From: Jackrogersella multiformis
Lineage: Eukaryota; Ascomycota; Sordariomycetes; Xylariales; Hypoxylaceae
DNA length: 64,000 nucleotides
Assembly: GCA_902806575.1 (NCBI GenBank)
Contig: CADCXD010000005.1
Coordinates: 2,666,001-2,730,000 of the forward strand
Direction: 5' to 3'
This document shows, piece after piece, positions 23,954 through 36,099 of this stretch (the first letter of the stretch is position 1; each line of letters begins with the position of its first letter). Both the position numbers and the translations under genes were made by a program. Under the pieces are notes generated by a model that saw only the letters and a program-made list of their open reading frames with translations, was not told where the DNA came from and searched no databases.

Positions 23954-24839
23954 ATGAGCTTCCTCGAGGTTCTCTCCGCCTTATTCGGGTGGGTATATAC
24001 GTTATCCTGGTCCTTGTCTTTCTATTCCCAGCCTATATTGAACATTCGGAGAAAATCGACCTCTGGCACCACCGTAGACTTCCCTTTTATCAATACTCTC
24101 GGTACGTTTTGTAGCATCTCACATCGTGCCGACATTTGTCTAACACTACTCAGGGTTTCTTGCGTATCTCATATATAATACCGTGTTCTACTCATCTCCG
24201 GTCATTCGTCATCAGTATGCGCTGCGTAACCATGACCATACGCCAACCGTCGCGCTCAACGACATTGTCTTCGCTGCTCACGCGTTCGTTGTCTCTGTAG
24301 TCCTAACTACTCAGTATTTCTCACCCTCCATCTGGGGCTTCGACAAGGCCCCGGGAACTAGACCGTCGCGCCTCATACTAGGCGTCGCGAGCGGATCCCT
24401 CGCCGCCGTTGCCATCATTATCTTCGTGGTCGTATCCACGCCCCCGGACGCGGATCCCAAGACCGCGTGGGCATGGCTGGACGTCATCTACACGATCTCA
24501 TACGTTAAGCTGCTGATCACGCTGGTCAAGTACGCCCCGCAGCTGGTGTACAACTTCCGAAACCGCAGCACGAAGGGCTGGAGCATCTGGCAGATCCTGC
24601 TGGACTTCCTGGGCGGCCTGCTGAGCATCGCGCAGGTGGTTCTCGATTCCTGGCTGCAGGGCGACTGGTCAGGCCTCACGGGAAATCCGGTCAAGTTTGC
24701 GCTGGGCAACGTGAGTATGCTGTATGATGTGGTGTTCATGACGCAGCATTACGTTCTCTATCGTGATGACGGTTCGACGAAGGACGGCGAGAGAGATTCG
24801 CTCTTAGAGAGGGGCGAGGATAGACGCAGGTTAGATTAG
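23954..24839 (+). CDS. Cystinosin-like PQ-loop lysosomal/vacuolar cystine transporter
   Basis: Exons 23954-24101 and 24154-24839 (52-bp intron) give 277 residues, a little shorter than animal cystinosins. The two PQ-loop motifs are visible: YSQPILNIRRKSTSG near residue 25, and the full YAPQLVYNFRNRSTKGWS in the second repeat near residue 165, followed by the typical LDFLGGLLSIAQ helix. About seven hydrophobic segments are present, and the C-terminus is polar (SLLERGEDRRR). Cystinosins are proton-driven cystine exporters of the lysosome/vacuole membrane; the yeast relative is Ers1. I chose ATG 23954 because it opens the conserved MSFLEVLSALFGWVYT segment. The product is certain at family level; the substrate follows from the family. 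Confidence 0.9.
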
Positions 24840-25927
24840 ATACCTATATAAGGCACTATTTCTTTCCTACGATGGCTAGATAGCTCATGTCAAGCACGAG
24901 ATTTGATTCCGGGTCATAGGTTGTGTGTAGGTGCGACTGGATTTGAGCAACAGCTAAGTCATGATTATCAATCAAGGGGCTATTAAGAGCAATGAAGAAA
25001 GTCCATGGTATGTATTTGAGTGGCGTAGAGATCGAGTGTCTTTACATACCCAAGGCTGCTAGGAAAGAAAAATAACGAGAAGCAAAGTTAAGGAAGTTTG
25101 AGTGCCCAAGTTTATGCCCGGATTTATCGAGGGTTGTGCCAAGTTCTTACAGTGGTGATGGTGGATATGTAGCCAATCCGGTCGAAGAATTTAAGGGGTT
25201 GGAAGGTGGCCCGTGCAAAAGACCTGGCATTGAGGTGATTACCTAATTATAGCGAGGATAAATGGGATAAAGAGGATTTATGTAATTTGAATTTGTAGTT
25301 TTTATTTATTGACGTCAGCTTCAGAGCGTAACCGGTGTCATGGAGGGACGAGGGTATAAGTATAGGGATGGGGGGGGAGTTACGGAGGGACGTAATGGGT
25401 ATGAAAGTAAAAGATAAAAGTAAAAGATAAAATAAAAAGTAAAATAAAAATGTATTAAGTACAAAGTCGAGGATTCGAACGCGAAGCTCCTCAGGACGAA
25501 GATTTGCTACGGGTAAACTCGGGCTATTGTGCCAGGCGGAAAGTAAGACATTACAGGGATTCGCTGAACTTCTCAAATTCCTGGACCAACCAGAAACAAC
25601 CACAAACATCACAAATTACACTCAGAACCAAGCGATCTCGCAATCCAGTAATATATGCACGCCACTTCTTTGATTGACTGGAGCTGACACCTTGGAAGAA
25701 AAGAAAAATCACAGCCAAAAAAAAAGTAAAAGTGAGCCACACAAGACGTGTTCTCGAAATCAGAGACAAAAGACAAGACACAAGGGAAGAAGGAAGAAGG
25801 AAGAAACAGACTGACAAGTTACTCGTTACTCATACATACTATCTGGCTGGTTCATGGCAACCGGAATTATTTATTTACTACCCTCTCCCCCATTGCGTTG
25901 CCATTAAATCCGCCATACGCATCCAAC
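24840..25927. other. Intergenic region upstream of dug3
   Basis: The region is AT-rich with purine-rich AAAGTAAAAG runs near 25405-25450. A stretch at ~25460-25545 (minus strand) has a B-box-like GTTCGAATCC and an A-box-like TAGCCCGAG, but the arms do not fold as a tRNA. I call no gene. Confidence 0.5.
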
Positions 25928-27578
25928 ATGTGCCGTTTTCTGGTAAACTTCCCTCTCAATCGGTCACACGAGTCGTGAGAGAGCCAAACTGACAATTAAT
26001 CAGGTTTACCGTGGCAGCGACGAGATACTGCTCTCGAAGTTGATTCTTGATCCAACACATTCCATCCTCAAGCAGTCTTTTGATTCGCGACTCCGACTAG
26101 TAAGTTACACCCGTACCTGATCAACCACTCCAAAGCGACAACCAAGTGTATAGTGTATACCTAGGTAACTAACCTCTACTACCTCTCCTAAAGGATACGC
26201 GACGCGGCCAAAACAATGCCGATGGTTTTGGTATCGGATTCTACACCGACCTCAAACTAGGCGCCGCCCCTTGCCTCTTCACCTCAACTATCCCTGCGTG
26301 GAATTGCACCAACCTCCATCGTATCGCCTCCAAGACCGCATCTCGACTCGTCTTCGCCCACGTTCGAGCTACCACCGAGGGCTCCTTGAGCGAGGATAAC
26401 TGTCATCCTTTTTGCCATGGCAGTTTGATGTTCATGCACAATGGCGGATTAGGCGGGTGGAAACACATCAAGCGAAGACTTGGTGAACGACTACATGACA
26501 AATGGTACCTCTGTGTGCAAGGTGGGACCGACAGCGAGTGGGCATTCGCTCTATTTCTCGACCGTCTAGAACGCCTGGGAGTCAACCCCAGCTCGGAGCC
26601 TAAGAATGGATTCAGTCCAGGCGTGATACGCAAGGCTCTTTTGCAAACAATCGAGGTTATCAATGAACTTACCATGGCTATTCCCGAGAGTGTTATCCAG
26701 AGCGAAAATGTCGATACAAGAAGCTTGTTGAACTTCGCCGTTACAGACGGACGCAGCATCATCTGCACAAGATACGTGAGCAGCAAGACAGACGAGGCGG
26801 CGAGCTTGTATTATTCCTCGGGCACTCAATGGGAGACGAAGCTGCCTGCTTCGAATGACCGAGACTACCAGATGGAGCGCCGGGACAAGGGGGCAGACAT
26901 CGTTCTCGTTGCTAGCGAACCTCTAACGTTCGAACGAGGTACTTTCTACCTATTCGTATCCCTGGATATCGTAATGCTGACAGAATAATAGAAAACTGGG
27001 TCAATGTTCCCACCAACTCTATCTTAACTATTCATGGTCAAACTGTTATGGTAAACCCGATCATCGATAGCTATTTTGACCGCGATCCCTACCACACGCG
27101 TTCTTCGGCATTTGCCCAGACAAAGGGCCTTACCACCAATGAGAAGGCGGCACCTCGTGTGGCCAGTGCTCTTCCCACACCAAGCATTGAAGTTGAAAGT
27201 CACAAGCGTTTTCTTGGTCCGTTTGCCACTGGCATTGGACGAAGTCGAACACCCGAAGGCCCCTCGGTGCCGATTCGAACCAAGACGCCTCTCACATATT
27301 CGGAGTCAACATTAGCCTCGTCGGACATTCGTTCTCCCCCCAGTGATCCCCCTCCTCGCCTGGAGCCTCGTCTAGAGTTATCCAATAAACCGCCATCCCA
27401 AGGCAACATCAAGAAGAAGCGACGTTCGCTCAATTTTGGGGAGCAACCCCATCCCGCGGATCATCAGGTAGACACAGAGTTGCCGATGCCGGACAGCCCT
27501 ATTCAGGGCGCTTCATCGAGAGCTCCGGACTATACTACTTCGGAGAAGGCAGCACGCGTCCTCGGGATGGCCCTTTGA
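25928..27578 (+). CDS. dug3: Dug3-type glutamine amidotransferase (glutathione degradation)
   Basis: Exons 25928-25942, 26004-26099, 26194-26938 and 26992-27578 give 480 residues. The class II glutamine-amidotransferase fold is clear: MCRFL places the catalytic Cys at position 2, followed by the DPTHSILKQS block, NADGFGIGFY, FAHVRATTEGSLSEDNCHPF and FMHNGGLGGW. Dug3 works with the peptidase Dug2 in the cytosolic complex that cleaves glutathione independently of gamma-glutamyl transpeptidase. The last ~150 residues are Pro/Ser-rich and probably disordered, longer than the catalytic core needs. The first exon codes only five residues, including the nucleophile, so annotation without that 15-nt exon would lose the active site. 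The second intron contains one TACCTAGGTA palindrome. Confidence 0.92.
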
Positions 27579-29367
27579 GGACGCTTCACGACATTACCCA
27601 CCTAAACCTTCATAGCTATTTTCCCTTTGCATTTTGCGACGAATTAGATTTCCGCGGTGATAGAATGATATTTGCAAGGCGACGATAGCAAGGCGTTTCT
27701 GGTTGCTGTGGTTTTAAGAGCAAATGGTTTCATGTGCGTAGCATAGCATCAAAAGTTGATGGTTGATCACATACCCGACATTGAATTGACATCTTTTAAA
27801 CACGAAGTCCACATAACTGCTGAGTTTAGATTGCCGTGATTATAGCAATATACCAGCAGGCTTCCCTCGTATTTGTCTACTGTTTCTGGTACTTTGATTT
27901 CCATGTTCCCTCAGGGGTTGATGACATAATCGACTTACTACAGGATAACCTTTTTATAACGATATCGGTACATTAGTGAATATATATCGCGATATAAATG
28001 ACACTTATTAGCATATTTCACCCCCTTTTGCTTCCATGTTGCTCCTTTAGTTCCTTTACGATTGAAGTGTCTTGAGAAATGTTTTCGAGCCGAGACAGGA
28101 GATTCAAATTCACCTTTATCATACCTAATTACCTATTAGGTATCCAGATAACTCTTAATTATGGTTTAAGCGAGCTACAAGGCTTGCTACCACGTAAATA
28201 CGCACGTATAAATGGGCTATTACTTAGGTATATTAGAAATAAATGTTAATACCCATTGGCGAGATAATTAGGTAACGAACATTAATAACAGGCTTGTAAT
28301 TATACTAAATATTCAAAATGATACTTATTGCCCAAAGCGAATGATATAATTATTGGGTCCAGAATGTGTTCTTATTACTACCTAGGTACGTATAGTCATT
28401 ATATAAGTAGGTACTCTCCGAAGCTTTCCGCCAATAGAGTTTGTTCCCTTGGAATTGCTATAGGAGATTATGTAAGAGGCTCACGAGGAGCATAATAGGG
28501 GACACGACAGATGCAACGTGCTGCACACAATTTTACGCATGTAAGCTTATCCTACCCTCCTACGTCCTTGACTGCCATTAAAGGATGCTTCCTAAAAATT
28601 GAGTACCTAGGTATCCAATCAAGATTCTCTATAGGACATGTCAATCGTGATGTTAGCTGGTGACCGTTATCTAGCATCACAGCACATCAGCCATGGTTAT
28701 ATTGAACTTACGAGTTGAGTTGTCCTAAGCGGTATTACCTTGGTCCTACATTTTAGTATCGGTTTCAAACTTTCAATATGTTTACCTAATATATTACTTA
28801 AATTTCATCTGTGTGTTGTTTAATAATATTTAATATTGGTAAGATAAATCAACAGTTTATAGGTAAGTATAACATACGACCAGGTACGAGCCCCCCTATA
28901 GGAGCTGTACTGCGGTTTTAGTGCCCGCATTACTAGAACTAGTATGTGTCGACCGCCGTAAGCCTAGCAGTAGTACCATCAATCTGAATATGTCGGTGAG
29001 TTTTATACCTGTCCGCATATTTTGGTCCGTCTTTGTGAACGGGTGAGCACCCGCTTTTGGTTCCCGAAATACTACTCTTCCTGCGATCGGTCCTTATCCA
29101 GGTATCTTGCATGACCCCTCTCCAATAGCATTCTTGGTAGCATGGGGTCATAGGCAGTCGAGCAAGGCAGGTATCACGATAATTGGAATGGTAGCTAGTG
29201 GCTTAGAATAGTTTTTGATTGTTGGTGGTAACTCTAAAAGTGACGTTTTGAACTGATCATTCTCTTTGTCTTATATATAAATACTATATGTCCGTCTTCC
29301 CCTTGTGAGACCTCACAAACACCACTAATCTTTTGAACAAGACTTCCCTTAAGATTTCCATAAAACC
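27579..29367. other. AT-rich intergenic region
   Basis: No gene is visible. TACCTAGGTA copies lie at 28379 and 28604. A TATATATAAATA promoter-like stretch near 29274-29285 precedes the GMC oxidoreductase start by about 90 bp. Confidence 0.6.
29274..29285 (+). promoter_or_regulatory. TATA-like element of the GMC oxidoreductase gene
   Basis: TATATATAAATA sits ~90 bp before the ATG at 29368. The intervening leader is C/A-rich (CTCACAAACACCACTAATC). This assignment is based on position and composition. Confidence 0.45.
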
Positions 29368-31380
29368 ATGGCAGCAACTTATGACTTCGTGATCGTTGGC
29401 AGTAAGCTTACCCTCATCATACAATTCCATCAGGTTTACGATCCGCTGATGATATCACACAGGCGGGCCGGCAGGTAGTTCCATTGCGGCCTGGCTCGCT
29501 CGGTCGGCAAAGAAGCCGACGGTGCTGCTCGTCGAGGCCGGGGGTAAGAACGACGACAAGAACTTGCGTGTCGACGGACAGCGCTGGTTGACCTACCGGA
29601 ATAAGGATATGAACTGGGGATATAAGACGACCCCTCAGGAGCACTGCGCCGGCCGCGAGCTGGACTATTCGCGGGGTCTGGGGCTGGGCGGCTCCAGCGC
29701 CGTCAACTTTAGCGTGTTCAATGTGGGCGCGAGCCGCGATTACGATGAATGGGCGCGTATCATGGACGACGATGCGTTCAAATGGACGCATATGAAGCGC
29801 CGATTCAAATCCCTCGAGACCTTCGACCCTACACTCCCGTCCGGTGTCGACAAAAAGTATGCCTCGCCGAAGGCTGATGATCACGGCAGTTCAGGACCCT
29901 TGAAGACGGGGTATGTGAGCGAAGTGGAGAAGGATCTGGTACCCATATTCGATCTCCTCGAGGAAGCAGGGTTCCCCTTGAGTCCAGACGTATGTACCCG
30001 CTATTGAGAGCCCCCCTCTCCCCCCTTTTTGGCTTGGTTGGGAAATTCCGGCTCCTAATACATGTGAATTGGGAATTTACACCCCCCACCCCCAGATATG
30101 GTCGGAACCATCAAGCATCAACTGAATAGAGTATCTAAATACCACTAACCTTGATTATCGCAGCATAATTCCGGCAACCCAATTGGCATGGCCCTTGGCG
30201 TCAACTCGTCGAGCAAAGGAGTTCGATCCACGGCGGCAGACCTACTCACCCCGGTCCCGGAAAACCTAACCATTATCACCGACTCCCCAGTCCAGCGCAT
30301 AATACTAGAAGGCAAAAGGGCCGTTGGAGTCGAATCGAATGGCAAGCAGTGTAAGTGAGCCCCTTGTGTAATCACCCCCCTATTTCCTATAGCTCCGAGT
30401 GTGCCTAAGGGGCTAAAAAAACATCCGTGTCAGACCTGGCCTCCAAAGAAGTCATTCTTTCGGGAGGATCTCTTAACGACCCCAAGATCCTCATGCTCTC
30501 CGGCATCGGCCCCAGGGCGGAGCTGGAGAAGTTCGGAATCCCCGTGGTCCAAGACGTGCCGGCCGTCGGCCAGGGGCTGCGCGACCACATGTTCGTGCCG
30601 CTGGTGTACAAGCGGCGGGAGGGGGCGACGGACCGCCCCGCCTTCTACGGCGACAAGCGCGCGATGGCGGACGCGCTGGAGCAGTGGAAGCAGGACGGCG
30701 CGGGGCCCTGGGCCAAGTTCGGCTGCGGCGTCATCATCGGCTGGCTCAAGCTGCCGGCGCTGGCCGCGTCGCCGGAGTTCCAGGCGCTGCCCGCGGCCGA
30801 GCGCGACTACCTCAGCCACCCCACGGTGCCGCACTACGAGTTCATAACCCACTTCCCGGCGCACTGGTTCCTGCCCGGCTTCGCCGACGCCGACCTCGAC
30901 TACTCCTGCCTGCTGGTGTTCCTGTATAACGCGCAGAGCCGGGGCGCGGTGGCGCTGGCGTCGGCGGACCCGGCCGCGCCGCCCGTCGTGGACCCACGGT
31001 TCCTGTCGACGGCGTTCGACCGCCGCGCGGCGGTCGAGGCGCTGAAGGCGGCGTACGCGCTGGTGCGGCACGAGGGCTACGCGCGCGACACGGTGGCGAC
31101 GATCGCGGGGCCGGCGGGCGAGTCGGACGAGGAGCTGCTGGAGTACTGGCGCCAGGCCATCGGGTCGAGCTGGCACATGACGGGCACGGTGAAGATGGGC
31201 CGGCCCGGCGACGCCGACGCCGCCGTCGACAAGGACTTCCGGCTGATGGGCATCGACGGCCTGCGCGTCGCCGACATGAGCGTCGTCCCCATCCTCGCGA
31301 GCTGCCACGTCCAGTCCGTCGCCTACCTCACCGGCCTGACCTGTGCCGAGAAGCTGATTGCGGAGTACGATCTTGACTGA
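29368..31380 (+). CDS. GMC-family FAD oxidoreductase (glucose-methanol-choline type)
   Basis: Exons 29368-29401, 29463-29989, 30164-30350 and 30434-31380 give 564 residues. The Rossmann FAD motif is GSGPAG at residues 11-16. GMC signature 1 (RGLGLGGSSAVNFSVFNVG) is at 82-100, signature 2 is GSLNDPKILMLSGIGP, and the C-terminal catalytic pair is His497 in SWHMTG and His541 in SCHVQS. No signal peptide is visible, so this is probably an intracellular alcohol/aryl-alcohol/choline-type oxidase or dehydrogenase rather than a secreted lignocellulose enzyme. Substrate is not predictable. The last exon is strikingly GC-rich at third positions compared with exons 2 and 3 and with neighbouring genes. 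Confidence 0.9.
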
Positions 31381-31864
31381 GTTAGAACGGGACTTACGGG
31401 GCCTACCCTACCCCCTGCCTAATAGAGATTGATGGCCTATTTCTATGGCTCGTAGTATAGTCTACCCGAACTGTTGTTAGAAACAGTTTTCTTTCTCTAT
31501 CGGTTGGCTTTAGATTAGAAGAGATCACCACTAGAAAGTCAAAGATGTGAGTCAAACTGCCATGGATGTATATAGATGAACTAAAAGGGGGCTTAGGCTA
31601 CCTAGGTAACAAATACTAAATACGATTCGAGGAACTCCACATCAACCGGCTGTTCACATTCGAAATTCTTTTAACAAGAGATGCTGTTGAAGAAAGGGGT
31701 GATCAAAATCTATGTAACATCACAAATATGCTTGGCAGGGAGCCGACCGTCGAGTTGGGCTTTGGAAGTGACATCTAAGCACACAATGACCGACAAAACA
31801 ACCTTTTTAACTCCTCTCCCCCGTCGTAATAATTCGTTAGAAATAACTAGGGGGGACTGCAAAC
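31381..31864. other. Convergent intergenic region
   Basis: This is 3' flank between the GMC oxidoreductase and Mgm1 genes, with one TACCTAGGTA (31599-31608). I see no gene. Confidence 0.6.
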
Positions 31865-34746
31865 TCAGAAGAGTCCCCATCGTCCACGTTCTTTCTCGCT
31901 GCTCTTCTTCACGCCTGTCCTCGACCGCTCTTTTTCTAAACCTTCGAGTTGCCTCAGGCTCTCCATCTTCTCGAGCACCAGTTCGAGAAGTTCCTTTCGC
32001 CTGATGACCTCCAAGTGCTTCTTGATCTTAGAGTCTTCCTTTGCGAACTTTTCCACTTGCTCATCCGAGAGGTGGCGCCCAAGCCGTAGGTCTAACTCGC
32101 GCGGAAAATTGTAATAGAACTCCGAAAGTAGCTCTACATTGAGGAAAAGAACAGCTGTGGATGCGAGTTTCGAAGCCACCGCGTCCAAGAAGACTTCTGG
32201 GCAGTGATATTTATTCTTGATGTTGGCGCATTGTTTCGACTTGACCGCAAGCATCCGCATCTTGATGATATCCGCACGATCACGGAGAAAGACGGCCTCT
32301 CGCCCTGTAAGGAGATTAGTAGGGGATTTTAAATGTGCTAGGACATGGGAAGTCAAACCTCTAGAAAGCAACTCAGCACTGAACCCTCCTGCGCCGCTAC
32401 GGCTGTCGCCTTCGACTAATACGTCGCCTTTCCTAGCCTTGTCAACAAAGTTCATGACTTCTTTGAGTTTCCTCCGCCCGCCAACAGTTGACTCGAGGTC
32501 CTTCATAGCGCCCTCACAAGCAGACAATTCCTTCTTCATGACGCCTTGGACGTGTTCTCGGCCTGCAGTCCACTCGCGCTCTTCCATGTCAATATCAAAC
32601 TTGAAGGGCTTAATGCAATTTTCTACTTGATCACTAGTGCTGTAGAATCTGTCATTCAGGATGCTTGAAGCGGCCTCGGTAATCGCTTGGCGCGCAAACG
32701 GGTGGTTCACAAAGGTCGATTGGCTGATAAGAGCGTCAACTTGAGACTGGATTGAGCTGGCTACCACATTGGTAGCTAGTCTACCAACACCAAGTTTTGT
32801 GAGCGCCGAAGTAGAAGCATCGAGTTGTCTTCGCCAATAAAGGGAATTTGGATCTGCTTTTGGGAGATCGACAAGGCTATTAGGCTCGGCGATGGGGACG
32901 CTTAGGTCGTAAATAGGTTTATTCCAGTATCTTGCTGCTAATAGATCAAGCATTCGTTGATCAAGCTCGTTTTTTAAGAGCTCATGCATCTCAGGTCGAC
33001 CGAACTCCTCGGTCAATCGCTTAAAAGAGTGCTTGAAAGCATCTAAGCTCTCAGCCAGGTATGACTCAGCAGACAAAGGTCGATCGTTATACTGGACTTT
33101 AAACTCATAAGTAGCCTCTTCAAGCTCCTGCCGTATCGCGTCGCTCGTCGACTGTAGACTAGCTGACATGGTCTGTTCTAAAACATGCATGAGCTTCTTG
33201 CGCAGGGTTGAAGTTCCAACTTGGACATCTGACCCGGGCCCAAACTCCAGCGGGTGACTTGAGAAGAATGAGTTTTCGTTGCGAGTAATGGCAGACGTGA
33301 CGTTGGCATTGCCCTTCTTGAATAATCCAGTTGTTGTCGGCACACGAGGGATGACGCCAACGTAGCCTAGACGGAGCGGATATTGCTTGTCGCCTAGAAT
33401 CGAGGCACCCCGGACGGGATCGACAAGATCCATCTTCGTGACAACACCTATTGTCCGTTCACCTCTCGGATCAACCCTCCTGCTAGCTCGCAGGGCTGCC
33501 GAATTTGCCAAGTCGACATCAGCAGCTGAAATGGCTAAGATGACATTTGGTGCTTGTATATATTTATCGCAGAGCTCTGAGATTCGCTGCTTAAGTTCCA
33601 GTGGCTGGTTTTGCCCTACAACTTGAATATAGCCAGGGAGGTCGATAAGTGAGAGATCTGGAATATTTCGAGATGAAATGGAAAGCCGAATTGGGTCGTC
33701 TGAGACGCACTGAGTGTCTGGAACAGCTTGGTTAAGCTCGGTCAGAGTTCGCTGGATAGAGGAGAAGTCTGAGATCTTCCCCAAACCAAGCTCCGGAAAT
33801 TCGCCAAATTCAGCGTCCGAGTCAGGCGTGTTGATCAAAGTAAGCTCAATAGGTCTCCGGGTAACCATGTTTGATCCTTTTGGCAAGAACTCGTGTCCTA
33901 CGATAGCTTCGAGCACAGAGCTCTTTCCTGACGACTGTGATCCAATGACGACGATGGAGGGCAAAGTGAGGGTACTCGACTGTCCAACTCTTGCAAGAAT
34001 ATTTCGAATCTCTATCATCTTCTTTGTCAGCACCATCATCTGGTCGTCCTTGGCCATCTCATCCGGACTTCGATCGTCGTCGGAAGACTGTTCATAACCG
34101 TATGCGGCGGCGGCACCAGCTCCAAGAGCTGCACCCGTTCTGCTTTGCTTCGGGGGTTCCTCGCCACCAGGCCCATCACCTTGCTTCCCAGTGCCTATTT
34201 CTTCTTGTACTCTTAAAATCCTCTGCATCCATTCTGGTAGTTCGACTTGCTCTTTCGTATTTTTCCACCCTTGCATGGTCTGATCGGCGATACCCTTCGC
34301 ACCACCTAGTATGTTTGTTGCCGTGCTTGTGACGGAATCTTTGGCAGTGATGACTACGTCCCAGGCATAATTTCCGGCCTCTAGACTGTATATCAGCTCA
34401 GGCTCCTAAATCACACCGAAAGGAGAGTTCGTTGGGATAACACACGTGTTGCTTGATACTGAATCCAAGCTAATCCGCCTATCATCACACCGCCTGCCAT
34501 GGCGGGAATCCTTATAAATTTGACCATTAATCGAGGTAGGAAACGGGTAAAGGACGCATTGCGCACAACGACGGCATTGTGGAACGAGTTGACGGGGAAC
34601 CACATCCGTCTCCGGGTGGCGCGAACAGCGGCATCAGCTCTCAAGAGACCACCAGAAGGTAACTGGTGAAATTGACGTATAGCTCGAACCTTGGCCAAGT
34701 GCGCCGCCGGGAGGCGCCCGACCGCTGCTATTAGCCGTCCGCTCAT
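31865..34746 (-). CDS. mgm1: Mgm1/OPA1 mitochondrial inner-membrane dynamin GTPase
   Basis: Best exon model: 34746-34444, 34396-32359 and 32304-31865, 926 residues; the first intron could instead be 34441-34386. The N-terminus is Arg/Ala-rich without acidic residues for ~25 residues (MSGRLIAAVGRLPAAHLAKV), a mitochondrial presequence, followed by a membrane anchor (AMAGGVMIGGLAWIQYQ). The GTPase domain has G1 GSQSSGKSS near residue 253, G3 DLPGY and G4 TKMD. Middle/stalk and GED-like helices follow, with LLSRGREAVFLRDRADI restored by removing a 54-nt intron. Mgm1 drives inner-membrane fusion and cristae shaping, normally after partial rhomboid cleavage. Length matches the family (~900). Confidence 0.93.
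32305..32358 (-). other. In-frame, stop-free 54-nt intron within mgm1
   Basis: On the coding strand this runs from a GTTTGAC donor to a CTACTAATCTCCTTACAG branch and acceptor. Removing it joins LLSR to GREAVFLRD, the conserved dynamin-family sequence. Retaining it adds 18 residues without shifting frame or adding a stop. Confidence 0.85.
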
Positions 34747-36099
34747 GCCGGTAATGAGAGGCGGAGGCGGTTTGAAACCCGACAGTAGAGAACCATAAAG
34801 GTCGATGGGTTCTAATACTCGATCCGACAGTGAGGAATATGCTGGTTTGTATGCTAGTTAAGCGTTAAGCGATAGCGGGATATAAGTTAGAGAGAGTGGG
34901 TGGTGGGTTGGTGGCGTGGGAGCTTGGGAGATTGAATCTTGATTATATTCATATTCAAAGGTTCCATCACATGGTGGCAGGGTGGGTAAAGATATGGATA
35001 TTTGTGCCTTATCTGATAGTGCCTTATCTATGTGGCTTGTGTATTGTGGCTAGCATATGTGGCTGATATCTTGGCTTTGCCAAGTCAATTTGCTTTTGGC
35101 AGCATCCTTCCTTAATTTTCCTTTGTCCTACATCCATAACAGCATCTTACGTTTTAGTGACTCGTTCAAGTAAGGATTACTCGCAAACTACCTAGGTACC
35201 CTTTTAATATCTCTCTTTGTAGTTAAGTTTCGAAGTCTCGCTTCACTCTATATTTCCAAGCTTTGGCATGCTACGTAGTGCTACATCTTTTCAGATTGCT
35301 GGTACGGCAATAATGCCATCATGCGACTCGTCAAGTCTTTCGTCCCCGAACTTCTATGAATAAGTTCGATGCTATGATCGGAAATGAATCTCAAACAATC
35401 AGCAGTGACCTCAACCAGGGCCCTGCCCATACTGTTATTTGGCCATAATTAGATGAGCGTTGATCTGGTTCAGCCGTCTACGGATGAATCACTCCGAATG
35501 CCAATGTACCTTCTAGATATGCAAGGCTAAAGAGGCGCACGCCTAGGCAAGTATGGAAAGGTAGGCTAGGATATGAAGGTATCGAAAGCATGTGATAAGG
35601 TATTCTTGTAGTGAAGAGAATAAGCGAATGTGAAGGAGTGGAGGTATATGGAAAGGAAATGGTCATATCTCTAATTTTCAAAATACGGATCATCTACCTT
35701 CATGAGCAGGTATCTGCTAATATATACTATAGAAGATGCCCGAATCCCGTACCTGCCATAATTTAAATTTAGTAGCCCTGGAAGTCAACTGGAGAGCTTT
35801 TGAGAAAATTATCCTTAGCCTCGAGTACCTACATAGTCTTCTCTATATGCGTCACTCGACGAGTATGAATATTTTACACTGAGTCACAATCATTTGACCC
35901 CCCTCCTATTTGTTCGGATACCACCGACTACACCACACAGCCAACCAACCAACCTAAGTAGAAATGTTTTCGACTAAGCAAGTCATCCTCCCCCTCTCCT
36001 CAAGAACCATTCTGTGTCCATATATCCCTTCCAAGGCCATAACCAAGTCGTCTATTCATCATTTCATCTGAGTCACCTCGTCTAAATCACCCACAAACT
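34747..36099. other. Intergenic region between mgm1 and a small basic ORF
   Basis: No gene is visible. It contains one TACCTAGGTA (35189-35198). The proximal ~300 bp should hold the mgm1 promoter; no clear TATA is seen. Confidence 0.55.

Noticed and set aside
25460..25545. tRNA-like sequence on the minus strand (B-box GTTCGAATCC, A-box-like TAGCCCGAG)
   Set aside because: The T-arm does not pair and the acceptor ends match poorly at any spacing I tried. At best it is a decayed tRNA or SINE relic.
30430..31308. A long open frame on the minus strand opposite the GMC oxidoreductase last exon
   Set aside because: It is an Arg/Val/His-rich shadow of a GC-rich exon, with no conserved motif. The plus strand carries the GMC signatures.
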